Assembly (NCBI GenBank): GCA_964461815.1
Contig: CAYWVF010000005.1
Span: forward strand, 62,001 to 126,000
Direction: 5' to 3'
Length of the DNA stretch: 64,000 bases
Source: JAAZBA01 sp964461815
GTDB taxonomy: Bacteria > Bacillota > Clostridia > Oscillospirales > QAMX01
Numbering within the stretch: position 1 is the first letter of the stretch; each line of letters opens with the position of its first letter. A model generated the notes under the pieces. It made no database searches. It saw only the letters and a list, made by a program, of their open reading frames with translations, and was not told the DNA's origin. The position numbers and the translations under genes are program-made. Of the stretch, positions 53,803 through 62,630 are shown piece by piece.

Positions 53803-53831
53803 ATTATAGCACAAATATATTTTTTATTCAA
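53803..53831 (-). promoter_or_regulatory. promoter of the AraC/PocR gene
   Basis: Minus strand TTGAAT (53831-53826), a 17-bp spacer, TATAAT (53808-53803). Confidence 0.8.
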
Positions 53832-53842
53832 TACAAGTCAAC

Positions 53843-53886
53843 AAACAGCCGACCGTTTACGATCAAACAGTCGGCTGTTTTCTTAT
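53843..53886 (-). terminator. terminator after the GH28-like gene
   Basis: AAACAGCCGA (53843-53852) pairs with TCGGCTGTTT (53871-53880). Confidence 0.8.
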
Positions 53887-53895
53887 ATGCTTTTA

Positions 53896-55056
53896 TCAAA
53901 GCTTATTTATGCTCAGCTCCGTGATGTCTGAAAGCGTCAGCTCATCCGTCTTATCCTTTATTATATACTCTCTGCCATCGGCACATACACTCAAACCTAC
54001 TACGTTTTTCACTCCGAGAGCGCAAAACTCCTTCGGCGTATCATCACGTCTTATATACTCAAAGCCTTTTATATTAAAATTATCCGCTATCGATTCTATC
54101 ATCAGCGCATTCTGAGGATAGCCTGCCGTCATTCCCGAGCCGTCATCCTCGACTGTCACCGGGAAGCATCTGAAGCTTTCTATGTCGATATTCTCGATGA
54201 TGCCTACACCCTTGGGATGTTCCTCATCCTTAAACAGCGGTGTTCTGCAATATCTCGCCGCATCGGCATTTATCGCATAGCAGCGGAAGCCTGCATAGAC
54301 GTTTTTTATCCTTATATTTCTTATCGCAGCGGTGATACTGAGCATTCTTATTATCGTGTGGCAGTTCTCCGCATATATATTCTCGATCGTGATATCCTCT
54401 ATGTCGTCACGGCACAGGTCGAGATTTTCCACTCTTTCCACAGAATCGTCTGCATTGAGCGCTATAAGATCGTCATTCGTCTGCCCGTATGACAGTGCTC
54501 TGATATTCTTCACTCTTCCGTGCTTTACATCGCCGCCGAAGTGCAGTCCGTCCTGATTGTGACCGAAGCTGTCAGAGAAAAAGCTTATGTCCTCGATTTC
54601 AAAATTCCTAAGCTTGCACATACGCACATAGTATGTTACGGAATTTGCCACCACCATGTCCTTAAGTGTCAGCCCGTCTATGTTTACAAAGTTAAGTACT
54701 GTGCCGGAGTAGCCGTTTTTTTCGAATATATCGGGCTTTTCGTTCTCCTTGGCACGGTTATTTCCGTCCCATATGCCGCCCGTGATGCTTATATTCACAT
54801 TCCCGCTTTCCGTATCCGCATTCGTCAGCAGAAAATCATTTCTATGACGTCTCGATATGCTTTTCATCACAAGCTTTGCTGTTTTCTCGGCAATTATACT
54901 TGTATTTGAGTGGATCTTCAGCGTATCCGATATGCAATACACGCCCTGAGGTATCAATATTTCCTCCGCTCCGCTATCAAGTGCAGCCTGTACCGCCGCG
55001 CGATCATCGTGCACTCCATCACCGTACGCTCCAAACTCCGCTACCGATCTTCTCAT
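53896..55056 (-). CDS. GH28-like right-handed beta-helix glycosidase
   Basis: 386 residues. The opening VAEFGAYGDGVHDDRAAVQ is the classical start of pectate-lyase-superfamily and GH28 enzymes. Repeating short strands (ITIENIYAENC, NIRIKNVYAG, NIDIESFRCFPV) form the helix. The GH28 catalytic motif region reads SFGHNQDGLHFGG and NDDLIALNAD, holding the Asp residues expected for polygalacturonase-like hydrolysis. No signal peptide is seen, so it should act on oligosaccharides inside the cell. An AraC regulator follows. Confidence 0.82.
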   Translation of the reverse strand: MRRSVAEFGAYGDGVHDDRAAVQAALDSGAEEILIPQGVYCISDTLKIHSNTSIIAEKTAKLVMKSISRRHRNDFLLTNADTESGNVNISITGGIWDGNNRAKENEKPDIFEKNGYSGTVLNFVNIDGLTLKDMVVANSVTYYVRMCKLRNFEIEDISFFSDSFGHNQDGLHFGGDVKHGRVKNIRALSYGQTNDDLIALNADDSVERVENLDLCRDDIEDITIENIYAENCHTIIRMLSITAAIRNIRIKNVYAGFRCYAINADAARYCRTPLFKDEEHPKGVGIIENIDIESFRCFPVTVEDDGSGMTAGYPQNALMIESIADNFNIKGFEYIRRDDTPKEFCALGVKNVVGLSVCADGREYIIKDKTDELTLSDITELSINKL

Positions 55057-55237
55057 GATCTACCCTCCCTGTTTATATTCTTTTTCGGAAAAGAGCTCAA
55101 CGAATTTTTCCAGTGTCGCATTCCACTTTTTATAGCTCAAGCCCGGACTCCGACATCCTTATTATAAAATTGAAATTCTCAAATGTCAACAAATATAATA
55201 ACATCCGCAAACAAAGCTCAATTTATAAAAGCTGCGC

Positions 55238-55280
55238 TTGACAAACTAATGCCGTTAGTATATAATACTAACGGCATTAG
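55238..55280 (+). promoter_or_regulatory. TetR operator palindrome over consensus promoter
   Basis: TTGACA (55238-55243), a 17-bp spacer, TATAAT (55261-55266). A perfect 16-bp inverted repeat, CTAATGCCGTTAGTAT (55246-55261) with its complement at 55265-55280, 3 bp apart, covers spacer and -10. It is the likely autoregulatory operator of the TetR gene. Confidence 0.88.
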
Positions 55281-55300
55281 TTTTTATTGGGGGTGTGGTC

Positions 55301-55879
55301 ATGCCGAGAAACGGACTATCTAAAGAGAAGCTTGTAGCCACGGCTGTCGAAATGATCGAGCAGTCAGGTACAGCTGATTTTTCAATGCGTGCTTTAGCGG
55401 ATAATTTGAATATCAAAACAGCATCACTTTATAATCATGTGGAGAGCATGGATGATCTCATGGTCAGCGTATGTGCATATGCACTTCAAATGCAGCGTGA
55501 GACTGAGACTAAAGCTATCGGAGGTAAAACAGGGACGTCCGCCATCATGGCACTTGCCGATACATATCGCAGCTTTGCAAAGGAGCATCGGCAGCTTTAC
55601 CGACTCATTATGACTACGGCTGCTTCCTGCGGAGAGAAGCTGAGTGAGATCTCGGAGTGCATCGTAGAACCGTTCTTTCGAGTTCTGGAGCACACGTCGC
55701 TGACGGATGAGGAAAAATGTCACTGGCAGCGAGTACTGCGTGGTATCGTTCACGGCTTTGTATCGCAGGAGGATGCAGGCTTTTTCTCACATCTTCCTGC
55801 CGATGTCGATGAAAGCTTTAAAACCGCTATCCTCTGCTACATTGACGGCTTGGCTCAGGCCGAAAGGAGGAAGCTGTAA
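55301..55879 (+). CDS. TetR-family transcriptional repressor
   Basis: 192 residues from ATG at 55301, GGGGGTG upstream. HTH at about 25-50 (FSMRALADNLNIKTASLYNHV). The C-terminal helical domain (60-190) is the drug-binding part; it is of the TetR_C group with a WHRVLRGIVHGFVSQED-like stretch (CHWQRVLRGIVHGFVSQE). Its stop shares one base with the MATE start, so repressor and pump are made together and should be induced by the pump substrate. Confidence 0.93.
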   Translation: MPRNGLSKEKLVATAVEMIEQSGTADFSMRALADNLNIKTASLYNHVESMDDLMVSVCAYALQMQRETETKAIGGKTGTSAIMALADTYRSFAKEHRQLYRLIMTTAASCGEKLSEISECIVEPFFRVLEHTSLTDEEKCHWQRVLRGIVHGFVSQEDAGFFSHLPADVDESFKTAILCYIDGLAQAERRKL

Positions 55880-57234
55880 TGAATCAAAGCATGGAAAAGG
55901 AACAGCTGTTCTCATCGATGCCTGTGGGAAATGCAGTGATATCTCTTGCGATACCCACGGTGATCGCTCAGCTGATCACCGTAGTCTACAATATGGCAGA
56001 CACTTTCTTTATCGGTCAGCTCGGAGATCCGAATCAGGTCGCCGCAGCTACACTTGCAATGCCGCTGTTCATGTTCCTGACAGCATTTGCGAATCTGTTC
56101 GGTATCGGCGGTGCCAGCATGATCTCACGTTGCCTCGGTGCAGGTGAGCGTGAAAAAGCAAAGCACACCTCTGCCTTTTGTATCTGGGCAGCAGCTCTTA
56201 TAGCGCTGTGCTACGGTGCGGTCGTAGTACTTCTCAAGGACGTGCTTTTGCCGATCCTGGGTACGGATGCTGCCGCCTCCGAATTTTGTGCGTCATACAT
56301 ATTCTGGACTATCGGTATCGGTGCCGTTCCCACTGTTCTGAATGCCGAGCTTGCTCACCTGATCCGCTCTGAGGGCTACTCCGGTCAGGCAAGCTTCGGT
56401 GTCACCTTCGGCGGTATATTAAACATCGTTCTCGATCCGATCTTTATTTTCCTCTTTAATATGGATATCACCGGCGCTGCCATTGCTACTATGCTGTCAA
56501 ACCTTGCGGCTACGATCTATTTCTTTGCATTTCTGTTTAAGCTCCGAAAGATCACTACGATCACGCCGTCTGTCAGATACATTACTTTACGTCATGCCAT
56601 ACCGTCGGAGGTGCTTGCAGTCGGCTTTCCCGGCTTTGTAATGACGCTTATGAGCACACTGTCAAATCTGACACTTAATAAGATGATCTCAGGCTACTCG
56701 AATGAAGCTGTGGCAGGTATGGGCATCGCAAAGAAGATCGACCTTATGGCGTTCGCCATCGCACAGGGCATGACTCAGGGTACTCTGCCGTTGATCGGTT
56801 ATAATTTCAGCTCCGGGAATCGCAGGAGGATGATGTCTGCGCTCAAGGTGCTGCTGCTCGACTGTCTGATAGTTGCGCTCGGCGGCATGGCTCTGATGTT
56901 TTTCGGAGCTGCTCCGATCACACGCTGCTTCATTAGCGATACGGCTACAGTTGAGTTCGGACGGACATTCCTGCGGATAGTATGTCTTGCATGTCCTACG
57001 ACTGCGCTGAATTTTCTTGCGATCACGATCTTTCAGGCTACAGGGAAAAAGCTTCAACCGCTCATCCTCTCGCTCCTGCGTAAGGGCTGCCTCGATATAC
57101 CCTTGATGCTGCTTTTCAATACCATCGTAGGCATCAACGGCATTGCATGGGCTACTCCGATCGCCGACTGTCTCGCTTTGATCGTCTCCGCAGTGCTGAT
57201 ATTGCCGTATTTGAGAAATCTTTCGGCAGAATAA
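55879..57234 (+). CDS. MATE-family multidrug efflux transporter
   Basis: 451 residues with twelve membrane segments in two halves. ISLAIPTVIAQLITVVYNMADTFFIG and GIGGASMISRCLGAGE are typical of the NorM/DinF-like MatE fold, repeated as VGFPGFVMTLMSTLSNLTLNK in the second half. It exports cationic drugs with sodium or protons. Co-translated with the TetR repressor; a terminator follows. Confidence 0.95.
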   Translation: MNQSMEKEQLFSSMPVGNAVISLAIPTVIAQLITVVYNMADTFFIGQLGDPNQVAAATLAMPLFMFLTAFANLFGIGGASMISRCLGAGEREKAKHTSAFCIWAAALIALCYGAVVVLLKDVLLPILGTDAAASEFCASYIFWTIGIGAVPTVLNAELAHLIRSEGYSGQASFGVTFGGILNIVLDPIFIFLFNMDITGAAIATMLSNLAATIYFFAFLFKLRKITTITPSVRYITLRHAIPSEVLAVGFPGFVMTLMSTLSNLTLNKMISGYSNEAVAGMGIAKKIDLMAFAIAQGMTQGTLPLIGYNFSSGNRRRMMSALKVLLLDCLIVALGGMALMFFGAAPITRCFISDTATVEFGRTFLRIVCLACPTTALNFLAITIFQATGKKLQPLILSLLRKGCLDIPLMLLFNTIVGINGIAWATPIADCLALIVSAVLILPYLRNLSAE

Positions 57235-57250
57235 TGCATATATAATTTGA

Positions 57251-57300
57251 TAAGCTGCGATTTCCACCCAATTTACAGGTGAAGCTCGCAGCTTATTTTA
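57251..57300. terminator. bidirectional terminator
   Basis: TAAGCTGCGA (57251-57260) pairs with TCGCAGCTTA (57286-57295), T-run after; between the MATE and convergent BlaR1-like genes. Confidence 0.75.
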
Positions 57301-57301
57301 T

Positions 57302-59335
57302 CTAGTTCGTTTCAGGTGGGAGCTGCATTTCCTTACGCACCTCCTCTGTAGCGAATATCCGCCACTCACCGTCTATATTGATCTCTATCGTACCCTCGGA
57401 TACACCGTACTGATAACCATAGTCCACTCCGAAGTTTGACTGATCGTTTTCCGTAGGCTTTTCACGTCCGCTGACCTGAGATACTATCGTGCCATCCATA
57501 ACTCCGCATCTGCCGTCGATCGTACTTTCAAAGCCTGTGTCCATGTATATAACTCCGTTCACCATGACCATAGGTATCATAGCTCCGCTGTCGCTTGGAG
57601 GTGTGGTCTGTTCGGAAATAAACTCCGCCACGTCACTGTCACGGATATCTATCCTCTCGTCACCCTCACGTATAAGATAAATATACATCGGCTCACTGTC
57701 GAGATCTCCGCCGCCTATCAGAAGCTCGTACCGCTCATCTATCCGATACTGCCTGATATACAAGCCCGAGCCGATATCAGTATACTCGTAGCGTTCAAAA
57801 TCCTCCCATGTCAAGTCTTGTCCCCTTTCGGACAGCTCGATCACTGTTTTCATCGACAGCTGCTCTGTCGGCAGCTCCGCATGATCCATGACAGGGATCT
57901 GATCTTCACTGAAAACTGCTCTTACGACGATCATTTGGTCTGCATTTTGCAGCCGCTCCGGCTCGTCTGCAAGCACATCACAGCTGTATGACCTGACTCC
58001 GTTACCCATATCGAATGCCATAGCCGCAAGGATAACATCCTTATTCGGTGACAGTGACACCTTTTTATTCATTTCATAGCCCGTAAACGACCAGCCCAGC
58101 ACCTTATCCTCCTTAGGATGCTCAAAATAGGTGAGAAGACTACCGTTGTACGGGTCGGTATCTATCTGAATATCAGTACCGGTGAATTTCCCGTCCTCAC
58201 GTCTTTCACTCATCGTAATATCGATGGAGCGTATCTGCTCTGTAATAACGACGGGAGCTGACTTGATGCATTCGCCGTCATGCCACTGCTCAACGTACAC
58301 CTCACCGCCTAATGCACTCGTCCCAAGCTTTATATCATAGGAAAGCCTGTTTGATCTTGAGTCAGCTCCATCGTCCGTAAGCATAAAGTAGTCGCCTATC
58401 TTGATCGGGTCTGTTAGGAAGCACACAGCCATAGCAATACAGATAATGACCGCTGCTACGATCATCCATATTTTCGGTTTTTTATATTTCATCACAGACT
58501 TCACCCTTGCTTTTACTCCGACCTCGCCGAATGCTATCGGACATGCTGCAAGCACACGCCTGCTCACGCTGCATGTTACAAGCGCCTGACTGTAATCCGC
58601 TCTCTGCTCTCGGCTGAGCTCCTTTATCACTCTCTCGTCACATGCCAGCTCAATATCACGGCACAGCAGCACGTAGCCCAGCCACATCAGCGGATTGAAC
58701 CAGTAGATCGTCAGCAGCAGGAAGCCGAGTGGTTTCCACCAATGATCTCCGCGACTGATATGCGCCCTCTCATGTGCGATAACATGCTCCGCTTCTCCGC
58801 CGTTCATGTTGAGCGGCAAGTATATTCTCGGCTTGACCATGCCAAGCACGAACGGTGAGCATACATTTTCGCTGCGGAAGATGTTATCCTTGAAGCGAAT
58901 GGCAGTAGCTACTCTTCCGTTCAGACGGATATAGCTTATAACGGTATACACTGCTAAAAGCAGTATACCGATGAGCCAGACTATAGCAAGTGTATTCATT
59001 ACGCTGCTGTCATTGCTTGCCGTAGCGGTAACGCCTTCAAAATACCGATCTTCGAGATAGTCATTTATCCTGCTATCGACCGGAGTAATGCCTGTCTGAA
59101 CGTCTAAGCTCGACCCCGAGATCACATTTTCGGAAATCGTTTCCGCACTTGGAACAAGACTCAATGCGCTCTCAAAGGAAAACGGACATATCAGCCTGAT
59201 CGCCACGATGCCCCAAAGCAGTACATTTACCCACTTAGGGGCTCTCTTTAAAATCAACCTGAGCATCATCACTGCCAAAATGAGCCAGCTTGCCGATATG
59301 CTCATGTTCACGCTCTTCAAAAACAGCTCGCTCAC
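57302..59335 (-). CDS. BlaR1/MecR1-type M56 metallopeptidase sensor
   Basis: 677 residues. Four membrane segments lie in the first 310 residues; the M56 motif HERAH (VIAHERAHISRGDHWW) with the later Glu in ELACDERVIKEL forms the zinc site facing the cytoplasm. A membrane helix near residue 300 leads to an extracellular region of about 365 residues, which is not the usual penicillin-binding domain of BlaR1 and is unrecognised. It would cleave the neighbouring BlaI-like repressor on signal. Overlaps blaI by 4 bp. Confidence 0.9.
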   Translation of the reverse strand: MSELFLKSVNMSISASWLILAVMMLRLILKRAPKWVNVLLWGIVAIRLICPFSFESALSLVPSAETISENVISGSSLDVQTGITPVDSRINDYLEDRYFEGVTATASNDSSVMNTLAIVWLIGILLLAVYTVISYIRLNGRVATAIRFKDNIFRSENVCSPFVLGMVKPRIYLPLNMNGGEAEHVIAHERAHISRGDHWWKPLGFLLLTIYWFNPLMWLGYVLLCRDIELACDERVIKELSREQRADYSQALVTCSVSRRVLAACPIAFGEVGVKARVKSVMKYKKPKIWMIVAAVIICIAMAVCFLTDPIKIGDYFMLTDDGADSRSNRLSYDIKLGTSALGGEVYVEQWHDGECIKSAPVVITEQIRSIDITMSERREDGKFTGTDIQIDTDPYNGSLLTYFEHPKEDKVLGWSFTGYEMNKKVSLSPNKDVILAAMAFDMGNGVRSYSCDVLADEPERLQNADQMIVVRAVFSEDQIPVMDHAELPTEQLSMKTVIELSERGQDLTWEDFERYEYTDIGSGLYIRQYRIDERYELLIGGGDLDSEPMYIYLIREGDERIDIRDSDVAEFISEQTTPPSDSGAMIPMVMVNGVIYMDTGFESTIDGRCGVMDGTIVSQVSGREKPTENDQSNFGVDYGYQYGVSEGTIEINIDGEWRIFATEEVRKEMQLPPETN

Positions 59336-59703
59336 TTCTGCTCTCCTCTCCTTATACGGTCGATCATGTGCTGTACCTCGTCAAGCTCATCCTCGGACAT
59401 ATCCTGACGCTTTGTAAATGCAGCTATGAACGCAGGCAGTGAGCCCTCAAATTTCTTTTCCACCAGCTCATCTATCTCATACGCTTGTGCATCACATTTT
59501 GAAATGAGTGATGCGATCTTTCCGCACTCGTTTTTCAGCACTCCGCGCTCCCCGAGCCGTTTGATGACCGTATATGTGGTAGTCCTCTTCCACCCCAGCT
59601 GCTCTCGGCACAGCTTCGCAAGCTCCACCGCAGTGACAGGCTCATGCTCCCACATCACCAGGCAGAAGCGGTACTCACTCTCATGTATTTTCGGTATCTC
59701 CAT
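59332..59703 (-). CDS. BlaI/MecI-family repressor
   Basis: 123 residues from the ATG at 59703 with AAAGGAG upstream; the frame extends 69 bp further. The winged helix (1-80) shows KIHESEYRFCLVMWEH and TTTYTVIKRLGERGVL. The C-terminal part is the dimer and cleavage region. It is paired with the BlaR1-like protease, and two dyads upstream are its likely operators. Confidence 0.93.
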   Translation of the reverse strand: MEIPKIHESEYRFCLVMWEHEPVTAVELAKLCREQLGWKRTTTYTVIKRLGERGVLKNECGKIASLISKCDAQAYEIDELVEKKFEGSLPAFIAAFTKRQDMSEDELDEVQHMIDRIRRGEQK

Positions 59704-59718
59704 ATTTTCGTCTCCTTT

Positions 59719-59760
59719 GTCTACTATATTAGACTGTAGTGATAGTCTACCACAGTAGAC
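59719..59760. promoter_or_regulatory. two 16-bp BlaI-type operator dyads
   Basis: GTCTACTATATTAGAC (59719-59734) and GTCTACCACAGTAGAC (59745-59760), centres 26 bp apart, directly upstream of the repressor start. The GTCTA/TAGAC arms differ from the TACA/TGTA arms of staphylococcal BlaI. Confidence 0.75.
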
Positions 59761-59810
59761 AAGAAAAAGCAATACGCTTCACAGAAAAGTTACAAAACGA
59801 GGCTGCATAC

Positions 59811-59847
59811 AAAAACCGCTTCTGTCAATCAAGCAGAAGCGGTTTTT
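59811..59847. terminator. terminator after the GH10 gene
   Basis: AAAAACCGCTTCTG (59811-59824) pairs with CAGAAGCGGTTTTT (59834-59847); works on the minus strand for the xylanase. Confidence 0.9.
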
Positions 59848-59848
59848 C

Positions 59849-61186
59849 TCAAACTACGATAGTTTTTGCTCTGAAATCCATCAGGCGATTATCATAGCCT
59901 GTATTATCCTTGAACAGATCGAGCTGCGTTTCGGTCTTTTCTCCGTTGTGGTATATTTCTATGCTATATTTTCCGTAAAAACCGCTGAATCTGAGCTGTT
60001 CCGACACGGTTTCCTCAAGGGATGTTCTCCACTCGGTCTTTATAAGCTTTTCCAGCTCCTTATATGAAGCCTTCGGTGTGCAATCATTTCGTATCAGTCC
60101 TGCACGGTACGCATTTTCTCCCGCATATGCCGTATTATCCGCCAAATTCCACCATACTATAGCCTCGCAATGCTTTTGTGCGAACCAGAGCTTGAATAAT
60201 CTCCTTGTTAGCTCTGCCTGTAACTGCTCACCATAGGTATCATTGCCGAACGACGGTATTGACACCTCCGAAACGTGGATCGGAAGATCGAATTTTCCAT
60301 AGCAGTCAAACACATCTATCAGTCTCAGAGGATTTGTATATTGTGCATCCGGCTTCCATGCGTGATACTGCATTCCTATTCCGTTGATCGGAACGCCCTG
60401 TGAAAGCATTTTTTCGATCGTCATATAGTAAAAGCTTCTGTGGCCTCGATAGTGACTTCCGAAGCTCTCATCGACGCCCTCATTCCAAAACAGTCTCGCA
60501 TTCGGGAAATATCTTCTGCACATATCGAAGCACTGCTTCTCGTGATCCTTTTCATCTGTGATCTGCAAATTTCTCATGCCGTTTCCCTTATAGCAATTTT
60601 TGTAGATCGTCAGCATCTCGTTTATCACATCGAAATCGTATATCTTATCAGCATAATTTTCGGAGATCGCCTTTATTCTGTTATCGAGCTTTATTTTTAT
60701 ATCACGATTGTGCTCCGGCAACCAATCCGGCTGAAATGAATTGTAAACCAAACAGTGACCTTTCATCTCAATATTATTCTCTTCGCAAAATTCCACCATC
60801 GTATCAATAGGCGGACGTCTGCTTATGAATTCAGAATCTTTCGAGAATCTCGGCTTACCCTCCGTCGGCTCAAGTGTATCCCAGTAAAAGGGTATGACAG
60901 CGTAATTAAAAAGCTCTTTATATGCTGCCTTATACATTTCATTACGCTCTTTATCGGGAAATTGCTCCAGATAAAACAGAGTGCATCCGAATTTGAACTC
61001 ATTTTCGATCTGTTTTATCTTAACTCTTGCATTTTTGATCGGAGCACCGTCTTTATTGATAAAATTCAAGACGAATTGCCCTTTTCTGTTCTCATCAATA
61101 TCCCTCTCGAGCTTTTTCTCCAAATAGTAGTCAAAACGTTCGAAGCTGTTTACAGCCTTTTCAAGCATTCTCAGATCCTCAGTCAT
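59849..61186 (-). CDS. GH10 endo-1,4-beta-xylanase
   Basis: 445 residues. The GH10 barrel spans about 60-360. FKFGCTLFYL stands for the first strand; MKGHCLVYNSFQPDWL holds the conserved His at 144; Glu190 in YDFDVINEM is the acid/base; Glu307 in LPIHVSEVSIP is the nucleophile; WWNLADN is the conserved Trp region. A 45-residue N-terminal strand domain and a C-terminal piece of about 80 residues flank it. No signal peptide is visible, so it should act on imported xylo-oligosaccharides, or be exported another way. Confidence 0.93.
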   Translation of the reverse strand: MTEDLRMLEKAVNSFERFDYYLEKKLERDIDENRKGQFVLNFINKDGAPIKNARVKIKQIENEFKFGCTLFYLEQFPDKERNEMYKAAYKELFNYAVIPFYWDTLEPTEGKPRFSKDSEFISRRPPIDTMVEFCEENNIEMKGHCLVYNSFQPDWLPEHNRDIKIKLDNRIKAISENYADKIYDFDVINEMLTIYKNCYKGNGMRNLQITDEKDHEKQCFDMCRRYFPNARLFWNEGVDESFGSHYRGHRSFYYMTIEKMLSQGVPINGIGMQYHAWKPDAQYTNPLRLIDVFDCYGKFDLPIHVSEVSIPSFGNDTYGEQLQAELTRRLFKLWFAQKHCEAIVWWNLADNTAYAGENAYRAGLIRNDCTPKASYKELEKLIKTEWRTSLEETVSEQLRFSGFYGKYSIEIYHNGEKTETQLDLFKDNTGYDNRLMDFRAKTIVV

Positions 61187-61247
61187 TCTCTCAACCTCTC
61201 TTTTGTCATCGCAGTCTTGAAATTACAATTCGAAATATTCTGCGTAT

Positions 61248-61275
61248 ATTATAGCATAAATTTTTCTTTTGTCCA
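61248..61275 (-). promoter_or_regulatory. promoter of the GH10 gene
   Basis: Minus strand TGGACA (61275-61270), a 16-bp spacer, TATAAT (61253-61248). Confidence 0.7.
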
Positions 61276-61347
61276 TACATTTTATAGACAGCTCCTGCAT
61301 TCTTTGATATAGTGATCTGCACAAAACCGTATTTAAGGAGGAAAAGT

Positions 61348-61746
61348 ATGAGTGTTCTGCCCTTTGACAAAAACAGCTTTTATATGTTCGCAGGTGGAAC
61401 GAACTTCGGCTTTATGGGTGGTGCAAACTACGGCAAGTCATATTCTCCGAGACTGAATATACCTATACGCTATATTCCGCACTCAACCTCATATGACTGC
61501 AATTCCCTTATCGGAGAAAACTCCCGACCTACAGAAAAATATTTTCTTTGTCGAGATGTCCTTGACGAATATCTCGGCAGATATGACAGTGCAGATCCGC
61601 AAATGACTTTATATGTTCCGGGAGCGTTACTTAAAGAAAGTGACAATGAGCTCATCGTTCTGGACATCGATCCTACGGGAGATCGAAGCTGCATTTCATT
61701 TTCGGATCACGAAATACTTGAAGGCGACAGCATAGAGCTATTATAA
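61348..61746 (+). pseudogene. remnant of a GH35 beta-galactosidase, internally deleted
   Basis: 132 residues where about 590 are normal. NSFYMFAGGTNFGFMGGANY and TSYDCNSLIGENSRPTEKYF are the conserved middle of GH35 enzymes. This is followed directly by LYVPGALLKESDNELIVLD, which belongs at the C-terminal end. The N-terminal half, with the acid/base Glu, and the domains between are missing. A strong AAGGAGG ribosome site stands 6 nt before the ATG, so the original start seems to have been joined to the middle of the gene by deletion. Confidence 0.8.
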
Positions 61747-61763
61747 TAATGTGATCGAAAAAG

Positions 61764-61800
61764 ACCGTCCTTGACAACCGTAACGGCTGTTAAGGACGGT
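61764..61800 (+). terminator. stem-loop after the GH35 remnant
   Basis: ACCGTCCTT (61764-61772) pairs with AAGGACGGT (61792-61800), with a weak inner stem; the flank is only modestly T-rich. Confidence 0.6.
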
Positions 61801-61887
61801 TCATGTTTATAATTGAAGCATCGAGATTTCCGAATCGGTTGGTATCTATGCTATAATAATAAATGTAATAAGAAAGGCAGAAATGCG

Positions 61888-62023
61888 ATGGAGGTAAAAA
61901 ACATGGAGGAAAAAATGACCAATCAGCAATTTAATGCTTGAATTACTCGCGCAGCTACTAGAACTTAAAGCGATGACAGGAAAAGAAGCAGCCGAAATAA
62001 TCAGATCATTTATAGCAAAATAA
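61888..62023 (+). pseudogene. small helical gene split by a one-base frame change
   Basis: The first part runs from ATG at 61888 (MEVKNMEEKMTNQQFNA, stop at 61939-61941); the second from an ATG at 61934 to 62023 (MLELLAQLLELKAMTGKEAA and a short tail). The two overlap by 8 bases in different frames. Joined, MTNQQFNA plus LELLAQLLELKA looks like one small helical protein. It is either a frameshift, or two coupled peptides. No family name can be given with confidence. Confidence 0.5.
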
Positions 62024-62026
62024 AAT

Positions 62027-62138
62027 AGCTGTTGCGTGTCCAACACTTGCAAAGACAGACACGCAACAGCTACCACCAAGATAGAGAAGCAAATACTTTC
62101 TTTTGCGAAAATATTGCCCCATTCATTTGCTTCTCTAT
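62027..62138. repeat. two 14-bp perfect inverted repeats in tandem
   Basis: AGCTGTTGCGTGTC (62027-62040) pairs with 62058-62071; ATAGAGAAGCAAAT (62081-62094) pairs with 62125-62138. Neither is followed by a clear T-run. No gene is seen between 62024 and 62200. Confidence 0.6.
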
Positions 62139-62225
62139 TATACCAAAGACTTTTCATGAAGTCATATTATATCATATCAGAAATTTTTAAATGTCAAGGT
62201 GAATTTTTTAATGGAGGAACAAAAA

Positions 62226-62630
62226 ATGTTGGTAAGAAAAACATTTGAAGAAGAAAAAGAAGTCACCACACGCATCGTCAAAGAGATAACAGCCAATATT
62301 ATAGCATATTTTGAACAAAACGAAGAAGAATATAATACCGCGATCGAAGGATCGGACAGCTACAACGGCTATTTGGACGATGAACGATATTATTCCATGG
62401 ACAACTTTAACGAGCTGCACAAAAGCTTGCAGCCTGACGAACTTTTACGCCGTGCGTTTTACGGATACGATGAGGAAACATACAGTACTGATAAAAGAGG
62501 CAACAGAACATACGGAGAATTTAATCCAAATCGAGAATATTTTCGATACAACACTTACGGCAATCTTTTATCTATAAGTAAACGAGTTATGAAAAGGTCA
62601 CGGGTAAAATACACTTTTCGCTCTTATTAG
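62226..62630 (+). CDS. hypothetical protein, likely from a mobile element
   Basis: 134 residues from the ATG at 62226, fixed by GGAGG 8 nt upstream. The N-terminus is charged and helical (FEEEKEVTTRIVKEITANII); the middle is rich in Tyr, Asn and Asp (DSYNGYLDDERYYSMDNFNE); the end is basic. It contains no cysteine. No family recognised. Higher AT content than the housekeeping genes and decayed neighbours suggest transfer. Confidence 0.55.
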   Translation: MLVRKTFEEEKEVTTRIVKEITANIIAYFEQNEEEYNTAIEGSDSYNGYLDDERYYSMDNFNELHKSLQPDELLRRAFYGYDEETYSTDKRGNRTYGEFNPNREYFRYNTYGNLLSISKRVMKRSRVKYTFRSY

